A DNA stretch of 64,000 nt from Gammaproteobacteria bacterium (lineage in GTDB: Bacteria > Pseudomonadota > Gammaproteobacteria > Pseudomonadales > Azotimanducaceae): contig JAUIAV010000003.1 in assembly GCA_030425195.1 (NCBI GenBank), positions 186,001 to 250,000 on the forward strand. The letters run 5' to 3'. Below are positions 25,838 through 33,733 of this stretch, in pieces. A program made the position numbers and the translations under genes. The notes below the pieces were generated by a model that searched no databases, was not told where the DNA came from, and saw nothing but the letters and a program-made list of their open reading frames with translations. Each line of letters starts with the position of its first letter. The first letter of the stretch is position 1.

Positions 25838-27625
25838 TTACAGGCCGACCTCTGCGGCGAGATCGCCAGGCACCTCGATCATCCTGCTCCGGATGTACTC
25901 GCCCAGGGACTTGGCCTGGCCGTCGAGCCGGTTGTTCGCCGACACACCCTCGCCCAGGATCCCGTGTATGTAGAAGTTGAGGGCCTTGAGGTTCGGCATC
26001 TCGTAGCGGTCGATGTCCCAGGGCGCCAGATCGGGACAGAGCTTCTTCAGCGCGTCCACCGTGAGAAAGTCCACGAGAAACGCATAAGACGTGTCCGTCT
26101 TCGCCCACACACCCACGTTCGCGCAGCCGCCCTTGTCCCCGGAACGGGTGCCGTAGAGTCTGCCGAGCGGTAGGGTTTTCGGCTCGCCCCCGGGAATCGG
26201 CGGCAGCGTGACCGGAGTGCGCTGGTAGTAGATCTCTTCGAAGTCCATCTGGCTTGTGGGAATCACCTCGATGGTTTCCCCACCCACATGCACGCATTCG
26301 CGGATGTGAGCGCTGTCCACCAGTGCCGGCCAGTAGGCGATCACCGGCGCCCCCGCGGATCCGCCGCGACCACTGAAGCCGGGGTAGTTGGCGAGCGCGA
26401 GCTCGATGTGCCTGGCAGAGAAAAGCCTGCCTACCTTATCCGGGTCCCTGGAGTGCGCGAAGATCCGCAGGCTCGCCTGAGCCTCTTCGTTCTGCGTCGC
26501 ATCCGCCCTGTCGGTGCGGATCAACTGTGTTTCCACCTTATCGAAGGCGGCCCGCCCGCCCATGGACTCGAAGAAGACGTCGGTGAAGATCTCCGCCTTT
26601 TCTTCGATGTCGAGGCCCGTGAGCAGAATCTCGATACCCGCCTTGAATCCATCCGCCGTGTTGATGCAGACCTTGTGCGTCGGAGGCGGGTTCGAGCCGC
26701 GGACGCCGCTGATCCGAACCCGGTCCTCGCCCGCCTGCTCGATACTCAGGCTGTCGAAGTGCGCGACCACATCCGGATTCACGTACGCGGGTGTGGATAT
26801 CTCGTAGAGGAGCTGGGCGGTGACGGTGCCCACGGACACCAGCCCGCCGGTACCCGGATGCTTGGTGATCGTGAAGCTGCCGTCGGCTTCGATTTCAGCG
26901 ATGGGATAACCCACGTTGTGAAAGCTCGGTACCTCCTGGAAAAAGCTGTAGTTACCGCCGCAGGTCTGACAGCCGCACTCGATGATGTGACCGGCGGTCA
27001 GCGCCCCTGCGAGGGCGTCGAAATCGTTCCGCGCCCAGCCGAACTTCCAGGCGGCGGGCCCGATCACCACGGCGGCATCGGTAACCCGGGGACAGATGAC
27101 GATGTCGGCACCCTGATCCAGCGCTTCCCTGATGCCCCAGGCGCCGAAGTAGGCATTGGCGGTGAGAATGTCGTTGCCGGACCCGGCAAGCGGGATCCCG
27201 CGGTCCAGATTGGTGAAGGACTCGCCGGCAGCCGTCAGCGCGTCCATACGCGGGACCAGATCGTCGCCATCGATATAGGCCACCTTCGAATCCAGACCCA
27301 ACTCGTCCAGAATGGCCTGCACGTCCTCCGCCATGCCGGCGGGATTCAGCCCGCCGGCGTTCGAGACGATTTTGATCCCGCGTGCCTGACAGACTGCCGC
27401 CACGTCCCTGATCTGCTTCAGAAAGGTGCCGACATATCCCGCATTGCCGCCCCGGCTCTGCTTCTGGTTGTAGAGGATGGCCATGGTGAGCTCGGCCAGA
27501 TAGTCGCCGGTGAGCACGTCGATGGGGCCGCCTTCCACCATCTCCAGCGCGGCGGACAGCTTGTCCCCATAGAAACCGCTGCAGTTGCCGATCCGCAGAA
27601 TGCCGTCAGCCGCCGTGCTGGTCAT
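25838..27625 (-). CDS. AtuA-family (acyclic terpene utilisation) protein
   Basis: A 595-residue cytoplasmic protein with an N-terminal AtuA domain (formerly DUF1446, about 10-450) and a C-terminal ferredoxin-fold extension (about 480-590). Family hallmarks: RIGNCSGFYGD at the start, LTGDYLAELTMAIL, IVSNAGGLNPAGMA, ICPRVTDAAVVIGPAAW, ECGCQTCGGNYSFF, HPGTGGLVSVGTVTAQLLYE, and in the C-terminus LYGTRSGDKGGCANVGVWA. AtuA is required for citronellol/geraniol growth in Pseudomonas, but its biochemical role is not settled. Here it leads a minus-strand run with two acyl-CoA dehydrogenases and an SDR, and its promoter region holds a TetR-type palindrome. No biotin carboxylase subunits, the usual partners, are nearby. 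Confidence 0.88.
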   Translation of the reverse strand: MTSTAADGILRIGNCSGFYGDKLSAALEMVEGGPIDVLTGDYLAELTMAILYNQKQSRGGNAGYVGTFLKQIRDVAAVCQARGIKIVSNAGGLNPAGMAEDVQAILDELGLDSKVAYIDGDDLVPRMDALTAAGESFTNLDRGIPLAGSGNDILTANAYFGAWGIREALDQGADIVICPRVTDAAVVIGPAAWKFGWARNDFDALAGALTAGHIIECGCQTCGGNYSFFQEVPSFHNVGYPIAEIEADGSFTITKHPGTGGLVSVGTVTAQLLYEISTPAYVNPDVVAHFDSLSIEQAGEDRVRISGVRGSNPPPTHKVCINTADGFKAGIEILLTGLDIEEKAEIFTDVFFESMGGRAAFDKVETQLIRTDRADATQNEEAQASLRIFAHSRDPDKVGRLFSARHIELALANYPGFSGRGGSAGAPVIAYWPALVDSAHIRECVHVGGETIEVIPTSQMDFEEIYYQRTPVTLPPIPGGEPKTLPLGRLYGTRSGDKGGCANVGVWAKTDTSYAFLVDFLTVDALKKLCPDLAPWDIDRYEMPNLKALNFYIHGILGEGVSANNRLDGQAKSLGEYIRSRMIEVPGDLAAEVGL

Positions 27626-27681
27626 ACGTCCCCCGAATATCGTGTCCGTGCCCTTTCGTGAGCGTACCCACTGCCCGTCGG

Positions 27682-27707
27682 CAAAACAATACGCCCGTAT
27701 GGTTTTG
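27682..27707. promoter_or_regulatory. Candidate TetR operator (26-bp palindrome)
   Basis: Half-sites CAAAACAATAC (27682-27692) and GTATGGTTTTG (27697-27707) are inverted with 10 of 11 matches around a 4-bp centre. It lies in the 109-bp gap between the AtuA-family gene and the divergent tetR gene. On the minus strand a possible -35 (TTGTTT) falls inside the left half-site, 17 bp from TACGCT, so binding would block transcription of the AtuA run. Palindrome seen; role inferred. Confidence 0.65.
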
Positions 27708-27734
27708 ACCGACGCGCTTGGCTATCCTCGCAGC

Positions 27735-28358
27735 ATGAGCGGGGCGGTGAGCAGACAGGAGCAGAAGTCGGAGCGGGCCCGGCAGACCATCTGTGAAGCC
27801 ACCGTCGCCTGCCTGGCCGAATACGGCTACTCCGAAACCTCGATCAGCCGGGTGGTGGCCCGGGCCGGAGTCTCCAAGGGCGCTCTGCAGCATCACTTTC
27901 CGAGCAAGGAGGATCTGATGGCCAGCACGGCTTCGTACCTGCTCGCCCGGCCCGTCGAACACGCGGACCGGGACCGGACCGTGAACATCCGCGATCGGCT
28001 GCTCACGTTCTGGGAGAAGATGACCAACACCAGCGCCTATCTGGCCCTGCTGGAGATTCTGATCGCAGCGCGAACGGACCGGGTCCTTCAGGCGAGAATT
28101 GCCGACGGTCTGAAGACTTCCATTCAGGAAATCGACGCCCACTTCCTGCCGCTGTGCGGAGATCTGAATGCGGGAGATCAGGACGACCTGCTGCTGCTCA
28201 TGACGGCCAACCGCTGTCTCATGCGCGGACTGCTGATCGAAAACCAGTACGGCATCGATCGAGAACGCCAGCGCCAGGTGCTCGAGCGCTGGTTCGACCT
28301 GCTGGCGCCAGCGCTCGAGGCGAAGGCCCAGCATCACCAAACCGGAGAGAAGCCATGA
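27735..28358 (+). CDS. TetR-family transcriptional regulator
   Basis: A 207-residue regulator. The N-terminal helix-turn-helix (about 14-60) reads ARQTICEATVACLAEYGYSE, TSISRVVARAGVSKGALQHHFPSKEDL, a textbook TetR DNA-binding domain; the C-terminal about 140 residues form the ligand domain. ATG at 27735 is used because it directly precedes the conserved region, while the frame upstream crosses the palindrome. Divergent from the AtuA-family gene, so local repression of that run and autoregulation are likely. Its stop overlaps the GST start by 4 bp (ATGA), so the two are translated together. Ligand unknown, perhaps an acyl-CoA. Confidence 0.88.
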   Translation: MSGAVSRQEQKSERARQTICEATVACLAEYGYSETSISRVVARAGVSKGALQHHFPSKEDLMASTASYLLARPVEHADRDRTVNIRDRLLTFWEKMTNTSAYLALLEILIAARTDRVLQARIADGLKTSIQEIDAHFLPLCGDLNAGDQDDLLLLMTANRCLMRGLLIENQYGIDRERQRQVLERWFDLLAPALEAKAQHHQTGEKP

Positions 28359-28987
28359 AACTCTGGCACTGTCACAACGCAAGATCGTTCCGGCCGCTCT
28401 GGGCCCTGGAAGAGATGGGTCTCGACTACGAGCTCGAGCTCATGGCCTTTCCGCCACGCTTTCTCCACGAGGGCTATACCGACCTGAACGTCCTCGGCAC
28501 CGTCCCCTACTTCGAGGACGGCACGGCGAAGATGACGGAATCCACTGGCATCTGTCATTACCTGGTGGAGAAATACGGGCAGTACGCATTCGGCCTGAAG
28601 CCCGATCACCCGGAATACGGCAATTACCTGAACTGGCTCTATCACAGCGACGCGACCCTGACCTTTCCTCAGACGCTCTTCCTGCGCTACACGCGTCTGG
28701 AACCGGACGAGACGAAGGCGCTGGTGGGTGCCGACTACCGCAAGTGGTACCTGGCAAGGTTGCGGATGCTGAACGCCCGGGTAGCCGAGCACGAATACCT
28801 GGTGGCCGACCGCTTCACCATCGCCGACATCGCCTGCGGTTACGCGCTCTTTCTCGGCGAAACCCTGGAGATCAGCGCCGACTACAAACCCCAGACCCTA
28901 GACTACCTGGAAAGACTGAAAGCCCGGCCCGGTTTCCGGAAAGCCCAGGCGGCTCAGGCGGCGGCACCGGAGACCCCTGCCGGTTGA
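28355..28987 (+). CDS. Glutathione S-transferase
   Basis: A 210-residue GST: thioredoxin-like N-domain (about 1-78) beginning MKLWHCHNARSFRPLWALEE with the Ser/Cys-region residues of bacterial GSTs, LGTVPYFEDG with the cis-Pro, and TESTGICHYLVEKYG for glutathione gamma-glutamyl binding; helical C-domain with VADRFTIADIACGYAL containing the N-capping box Asp. Starts inside the tetR stop codon (ATGA). Its stop abuts the stop of the convergent hydrolase gene with no base between. Probably detoxifies or isomerises an intermediate; substrate unknown. Confidence 0.88.
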   Translation: MKLWHCHNARSFRPLWALEEMGLDYELELMAFPPRFLHEGYTDLNVLGTVPYFEDGTAKMTESTGICHYLVEKYGQYAFGLKPDHPEYGNYLNWLYHSDATLTFPQTLFLRYTRLEPDETKALVGADYRKWYLARLRMLNARVAEHEYLVADRFTIADIACGYALFLGETLEISADYKPQTLDYLERLKARPGFRKAQAAQAAAPETPAG

Positions 28988-30139
28988 TCAGCGCCGAACG
29001 CTGACCTCCGGAAAATCACGAGCCAGATCCTCGTTGAGGACGGCTCTCGCCGCCTTCCGCGCCTCTGCCGGTTCGGCGAACTGAGAAGCGAAAAAGCTCA
29101 CTACCGCCACCTGCGTGATCATCTGCTGCCGACCCGGATGCATCGGCTCTCCAAGCGGATTGGCGCAGATGGTCAGCTGGGTCCGGTCCGGATTCACGCC
29201 GTCGGTCAGATCGCCCAGACCCGCGAACGGGTTCTCTCCGTCCTCCGGCGGTCCGCCCGCCTGCAGCGCGTCACAGGCCACGCTGTCCGGATGGCCGGCA
29301 AAACGCATGGCCGGCTCGGCAATGCCGGCAAACGCGATATGGGTACCGCCGCGGATGGCAACCAGGGTGCTCTGCGGCGCACGCTGCGGGAAGATGGCGG
29401 CATGGGTCTCGAAGTCGACGACCGCATCTTCCGTCCCCGCGATCATGAGGAAGGGGGCCGCCCGGGTGAGGAAGAAGCGCCGGGTGAACATACCCGCGGG
29501 TCCGGCGATGGAGATCACGGAGCGTACCCGGGCATCGTGAAACCGGGGGTGGTAACCAACCAGCGTCGACGTGAGCCCGCCCAGGGACAGACCCGCCACA
29601 CCGATGCGGGATCGGTCCACGGTTCCGGGAAAGGGTTTCCCGTCATCCGGCAGATCGGTCAGGGTATCGATGAGAAAGCTGACATCGCCGGGCTGGTTCA
29701 CCACATCCGACGCATTCGGCCCACCCGGCGCGCTGCCATTGGACAGCGGAAAGTCCGGGGCCGCCACGACATAGCCCTGTCGTGCCAATGCCTCTGCCAG
29801 GTACTCCCCCTCCGTCCGGTTCGACATGAAACCGTGGCTGTAGATGACCAGGGGACTGCCGCCGTCCACCGCTTCGTCCGGATACCAGAGGCTGGTGACG
29901 AGTGTGCGGCTGTCCGCGCCGGGATACGTGCCGTTTTCCGGCGTGGCGCGTTCGGCGTCCACCAGCGTCAGCTCGGCTTTCCCGACACCATGGTCACCGG
30001 CAGCCAGAACCGCTGCACTGGCCGAACCAGACGGCGGCGACTCGGGTCCGGTCACCACGTAGACGATGGCCAGCAGAAGGAGCGCGGCGGTGACCAGACC
30101 GGCAATGGCCATGGCCAGCCGCTTCAGAGTGCTGTTCAA
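28988..30139 (-). CDS. Alpha/beta-hydrolase (PAF-acetylhydrolase/dienelactone-hydrolase-like), membrane-anchored or secreted
   Basis: A 383-residue hydrolase with an N-terminal hydrophobic segment (about 8-32, MAIAGLVTAALLLLAIVYVV) that acts as a signal or anchor. Core elements: LVTSLWYPDE, LVIYSHGFMSNRTEGEYLAE (oxyanion region), GYVVAAPDFPLSNG, the nucleophile elbow GVAGLSLGGLTS with Ser, then LMIAGTEDAVVDFE (acid residue) and AIRGGTHIAF (His). This matches the platelet-activating-factor acetylhydrolase-like group. It lies 15 bp downstream of the luciferase-like gene. Substrate unknown; an ester lipid or polymer fragment would fit a periplasmic site. Confidence 0.8.
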   Translation of the reverse strand: MNSTLKRLAMAIAGLVTAALLLLAIVYVVTGPESPPSGSASAAVLAAGDHGVGKAELTLVDAERATPENGTYPGADSRTLVTSLWYPDEAVDGGSPLVIYSHGFMSNRTEGEYLAEALARQGYVVAAPDFPLSNGSAPGGPNASDVVNQPGDVSFLIDTLTDLPDDGKPFPGTVDRSRIGVAGLSLGGLTSTLVGYHPRFHDARVRSVISIAGPAGMFTRRFFLTRAAPFLMIAGTEDAVVDFETHAAIFPQRAPQSTLVAIRGGTHIAFAGIAEPAMRFAGHPDSVACDALQAGGPPEDGENPFAGLGDLTDGVNPDRTQLTICANPLGEPMHPGRQQMITQVAVVSFFASQFAEPAEARKAARAVLNEDLARDFPEVSVRR

Positions 30140-30154
30140 GATTATTTCCCCGTT

Positions 30155-31021
30155 TCAGGCAGCAGTTTTCACGAGCGCCCCGAGCTCATCGAGCCGGCGC
30201 TCGACTCGCTCCGGCTTCTGCGAACCCAGCTGCACGACCAGCCGGTCCACACCCAGCGACCGGAAACCCTCGATGTCTTCAGCCGTGGTGCTGATGGGCG
30301 TGATCACGATCTCGAAACCTTCCCTGGAACGTCCGGCGTCGGCCAGGGCCCTGTCCAGCCGTTCGAGCACGGCGGCCGTGGCGGGCACGTCCAGGGCAAA
30401 GCCATACCAGCCCGAGCCGAACCTCGCCGCACGCCGAAGCGATGGGGCTCCGTGCCCGCCGACGATGATGGGCACATGCGGCTTCTGGATGGGCTTGGGG
30501 TCCATCCGGCACGGGGCCAGCTGCACGTGCCGGCCTTCGAAGCTGGCAACCGGCTCCGTCCACAGATTGATCATGGTCTCAAGAAACTCGTCGCAGCGCT
30601 CACCGCGGTCTTCCCAGCTGTACCCGCAGGCAATCACCTCTTCCTTACACCAGCCCACGCCGATCCCGAAATCCATGCGGCCGCCGGACAGCCAGTCGAG
30701 CGTCGCCAGCTCCTTCGCGGTGTAGATCGGATTCCGCTGAGGCACCAGAGCGATACCGGTGCCGAAACGCAGCTTTTCCGTCACGCCGGCAAGCATGCCG
30801 AAGGTGGTCAGGGTATCCAGCATGCCGCCGCCCTCCGGCACAGGTATGCGGCCGTCCCTGGATCCCGGATAGGGGAACTCCATCTCGTCGAACAGCACCA
30901 CGTGCTCGCCCATCCAGATGGATTCCACACCGGCCGCTTCCGCCCGGTGCCCGAATTCCCTGATCATCTGCGGTGTCGCGTGGGGCGACATGAAGGTCGC
31001 GAACACACCGATTTTCATCAT
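30155..31021 (-). CDS. Luciferase-like (LLM class) F420-dependent oxidoreductase
   Basis: A 288-residue TIM barrel of the bacterial-luciferase superfamily: MKIGVFATFMSPHATP, GVESIWMGEHVVLF, LTTFGMLAGVTEKLRFGTGI, PQRNPIYTAKELATLDWLSGGRMDFGIGVGWCKEEV and VPIIVGGHGAPSLRRAARFGSGWYGF. This pattern belongs to the subgroup usually annotated as F420-dependent, though FMN enzymes are close; the cofactor cannot be decided from sequence alone. Two consecutive ATGs (31021 and 31018) are possible starts; the upstream amidohydrolase stop lies between them, so translation is coupled. The reaction is unknown. Confidence 0.82.
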   Translation of the reverse strand: MMKIGVFATFMSPHATPQMIREFGHRAEAAGVESIWMGEHVVLFDEMEFPYPGSRDGRIPVPEGGGMLDTLTTFGMLAGVTEKLRFGTGIALVPQRNPIYTAKELATLDWLSGGRMDFGIGVGWCKEEVIACGYSWEDRGERCDEFLETMINLWTEPVASFEGRHVQLAPCRMDPKPIQKPHVPIIVGGHGAPSLRRAARFGSGWYGFALDVPATAAVLERLDRALADAGRSREGFEIVITPISTTAEDIEGFRSLGVDRLVVQLGSQKPERVERRLDELGALVKTAA

Positions 31022-32793
31022 TCCCCTCCCGGTTCAATGTTTTCCCGCCCATCGTAGACGATCTCGCCGGCGATGACGGTCATGAGCACCCGGCCCTCGA
31101 ACAGATCACGCGGGCGCGGGACGTTGAACGGATCGATGGACAGCACGGTCAGATCCGCCCATCTACCCGACCGGATGATGCCGGTCAGATCCTGCTTGCC
31201 CGAGGCGACGGCCGGCCAGACCGTATACGCCCGCAGTGCTTCCTCCATCGTCACCGACTGCTCCGGATACCATCCGCCCGCCGGTTCGCCGTTCCTGTCC
31301 GTGCGGGTCACCGCGCTGTGCAGGCCATAGAAGATGTCGTAGTCGGTACCGGCCAGATCCGAGTTGAAGATCAGACCGGCGCCCGCCTGCCGCAGCGTCC
31401 GCCAGGCGTAACCGCCGAGAATCCGCTCCGGCCCCACCCGATCCTCCGCCCAGGGACTGTCCTCCACCGCGTGGCCCGGCTCCATGGAGGCGACCAGGCC
31501 CAGATCCCCGAAACGCTGAAAGTCGTCCGGATGAACGATCTGCGCATGTTCGATCCGATGCCGGATTTCCGGATGCGGACTGTCGGGCAGTACCCGCTCG
31601 TAGTAATCGAGCACCGCCCGGTTGCCCGCGTCGCCGATGGCGTGAACGCCCACCTGAAAACCCTGCCCGATGGCCCGGGTCACCATGTCCTCGGGAAAGC
31701 CGTATTCGTCCCCGGACACGCCCCGATGCCCCGGCTCGTCCGAGTAATCCTCGATCAGCTTCGCGCCGCGGGAACCGAGCGAACCGTCGTAGTAGGCCTT
31801 CACGCCGCGAACCCACAGGCGCCGGTCGTCCACCGGCGTGGGTCCGCGGGCAATCCAGCGCTCCATCAGCACGGCGTTCTCCGGGCGTGCGGCCACCATC
31901 GCCTCCACCCGCACGGGCAGATCCCCGGCCTGTGCGAGCGCTTCGTAGGCCGGCATGTAATCCCCGTAGACACCGGCGTGATGGGCGGTGACGTAGCCCG
32001 CTTCCGCCATGGCCGAGAGACCCGTGTGCAGCAGTTGCATCTTTTTGGACAGGGTCGCCGCGGGAATCACATCCGTGACCAGTGACCGGGCCCGGTTGAG
32101 CAGCACGCCCGTGGGTTCTCCGTTCGAATCCCGCACCACCTCCCCGCCGGATGGTGACGGCGTCTCGCTGCTGATCCCGGCGATCTCGAGCGCCTTCGCA
32201 TTGGCGAGCAATCCGAAACCGCGACGGCCGAACAGCACCACCGGATGATCGCCGCTGACCGCATCGACCGGCCCTTTCACCGGCAGCTTGTCCGCCCAGG
32301 CACCCTCGTCCCAGCCTGCACCGATGATCCACTCGCCGGGTGCCGCGCTCTCTACCCGTGCCACCAGCAGTCCGGCCATTTCTTCCACCGTGGCGGCACC
32401 GCTGACGTCCACCCGGTCGGCCTGCTCGCCGATCTCATTGTAGTGGCCGTGACTCTCAACGAGTCCTGGGATCACGACAGCGCCTGCCAGATCTATGATC
32501 CGGGTTTCCGCGCCCTGATGCGGCGCCAGTGACTCGACGCTGCCCACCGCCAGAATTTTCGAACCCTGCACGGCGATGGCCGTGGCATCCGGTTGCCAGA
32601 CGCCATCGGCCTGCGGAGCATCGGCCGAAGGATGGCCGTCCGGATCCGGATCCGGCCAGTCGAAGGTGTACACCCGGGCGTTGGTGAAGAGGACGTCCGC
32701 CACTTCGGGCTCGGTCGATGCCGCCCGGTCAGGCGGCTCGGGTGCCCCGCAGCCGCCCGCGGCCAGCAGCAGCACCATCAGGAAACGTTTCAT
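31018..32793 (-). CDS. Amidohydrolase-3 family (YtcJ-like) lipoprotein
   Basis: A 591-residue metal-dependent hydrolase. The N-terminus MKRFLMVLLLAAGGCGAPEPP is a lipoprotein signal (lipobox LAAGGC), so it is probably attached to a membrane in the periplasm. Catalytic features: VIPGLVESHGHYNEIG with the HxH metal ligands (about 105-115), GVHAIGDAGNRAVLDYY and RHRIEHAQIVHPDDFQRF with further His ligands, and the C-terminal beta-sandwich GIIRSGRWADLTVLSIDP. ATG at 32793 is chosen for the complete signal; the frame extends 10 codons upstream. YtcJ-like proteins hydrolyse amide or imine bonds but most are uncharacterised. Its stop overlaps the following gene's start. Confidence 0.85.
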   Translation of the reverse strand: MKRFLMVLLLAAGGCGAPEPPDRAASTEPEVADVLFTNARVYTFDWPDPDPDGHPSADAPQADGVWQPDATAIAVQGSKILAVGSVESLAPHQGAETRIIDLAGAVVIPGLVESHGHYNEIGEQADRVDVSGAATVEEMAGLLVARVESAAPGEWIIGAGWDEGAWADKLPVKGPVDAVSGDHPVVLFGRRGFGLLANAKALEIAGISSETPSPSGGEVVRDSNGEPTGVLLNRARSLVTDVIPAATLSKKMQLLHTGLSAMAEAGYVTAHHAGVYGDYMPAYEALAQAGDLPVRVEAMVAARPENAVLMERWIARGPTPVDDRRLWVRGVKAYYDGSLGSRGAKLIEDYSDEPGHRGVSGDEYGFPEDMVTRAIGQGFQVGVHAIGDAGNRAVLDYYERVLPDSPHPEIRHRIEHAQIVHPDDFQRFGDLGLVASMEPGHAVEDSPWAEDRVGPERILGGYAWRTLRQAGAGLIFNSDLAGTDYDIFYGLHSAVTRTDRNGEPAGGWYPEQSVTMEEALRAYTVWPAVASGKQDLTGIIRSGRWADLTVLSIDPFNVPRPRDLFEGRVLMTVIAGEIVYDGRENIEPGGE

Positions 32794-32847
32794 CGGGTCT
32801 CGGGTCCTCTCAACTCTCAGCACCCTTACTTAGCAGGCTGACCGGTC

Positions 32848-33699
32848 TCAGTCGCCGTTGACATCGCCCTTTTCCCGGCGTGCCTGTTCGCGCCGATAGT
32901 TCTCGAAGGCGCGCTCGACCATCGGCCGGCGCGCGCCTCGTGGAACCTGGAGCGCATAGTCCGGGTCTTTCTCGCCCTCCGAGGAGAGCATATGCATGGT
33001 GTGGGCGGCGGTGATGTGCGCATGGAAACCCTGCACGTCCTGCATCTGATTCACCGCCATCTTGATCATTCGGAGCTGAAAAGGATCGTTGCGGGCGATG
33101 CGCGTAGCGTAGTCGAGCACGGCGTCCTCCAGCTGGCCGGCGGGGAAAACGCGATTCACCAGTCCCAGCGCCTCGGCTTCGGCCGCATCGATGAACCGGC
33201 TCTCGTAGAGCAGCTCCTTGGCTTTGCGCGGGTGCATGTCCCACGGAATGCTGAAGTACTGAAAATTCGCTCCCAGAAACATGGCATCGTCCGCCGCGTA
33301 GATGATGTCCATGGCCGAAGCCACCAGCCAGCCGGCGAAGATGCAGTAGCCCTGAACACCGGCAATGGTCGGCGTGCCCAGATTGCGCCAGCGCAGCGTC
33401 TTCTCGACGAAGTTTTCCCGGGAGTGCGCGTAACGGCCCCTGAGTCCTTTCTGCAGCGGACGGCGCTCCCGGTCGGCCAGCTCGTCCGACGTACCCAGGT
33501 CATGACCGCCCGAGAAGTGATCTCCAGCACCGAACAGGACAATCACATTCACCGCCGGATCCGCATCCGCACGCCGGAAGGCATCGTCCAGCTCCTCGAG
33601 CAGCCGCCGCGACTGGGCGTTGCGCACCTCCGGACGATGGGTCGTGATCCGTGCCACGCCATCCACCTGCTGCATTTCGATGAACTCGTAGTTGCTCAA
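32848..33699 (-). CDS. Enoyl-CoA hydratase/isomerase (crotonase) family protein, atypical active site
   Basis: A 283-residue crotonase-fold protein: ARITTHRPEVRNAQSRRLLEEL, FGAGDHFSGGHDLG forming the first oxyanion loop, and VQGYCIFAGWLVASAMDIIYAADDAMFLGANF. In hydratases the last segment reads GGGxELA and FGxPE with two catalytic Glu; here those positions are Leu/Trp and Asn/Phe, so water addition is unlikely by the standard mechanism. The C-terminus has a long helical Arg/Glu-rich tail after HMLSSEGEKDPDY. It lies 34 bp downstream of the fused CoA-transferase, so it probably acts on the same thioester. Possible roles: isomerase, decarboxylase, thioesterase or an unrecognised hydratase variant. 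Confidence 0.8.
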   Translation of the reverse strand: MSNYEFIEMQQVDGVARITTHRPEVRNAQSRRLLEELDDAFRRADADPAVNVIVLFGAGDHFSGGHDLGTSDELADRERRPLQKGLRGRYAHSRENFVEKTLRWRNLGTPTIAGVQGYCIFAGWLVASAMDIIYAADDAMFLGANFQYFSIPWDMHPRKAKELLYESRFIDAAEAEALGLVNRVFPAGQLEDAVLDYATRIARNDPFQLRMIKMAVNQMQDVQGFHAHITAAHTMHMLSSEGEKDPDYALQVPRGARRPMVERAFENYRREQARREKGDVNGD

Positions 33700-33733
33700 C
33701 CGGTTTCTCCCCTCTTCAGCGCCCGTTCGCGAT

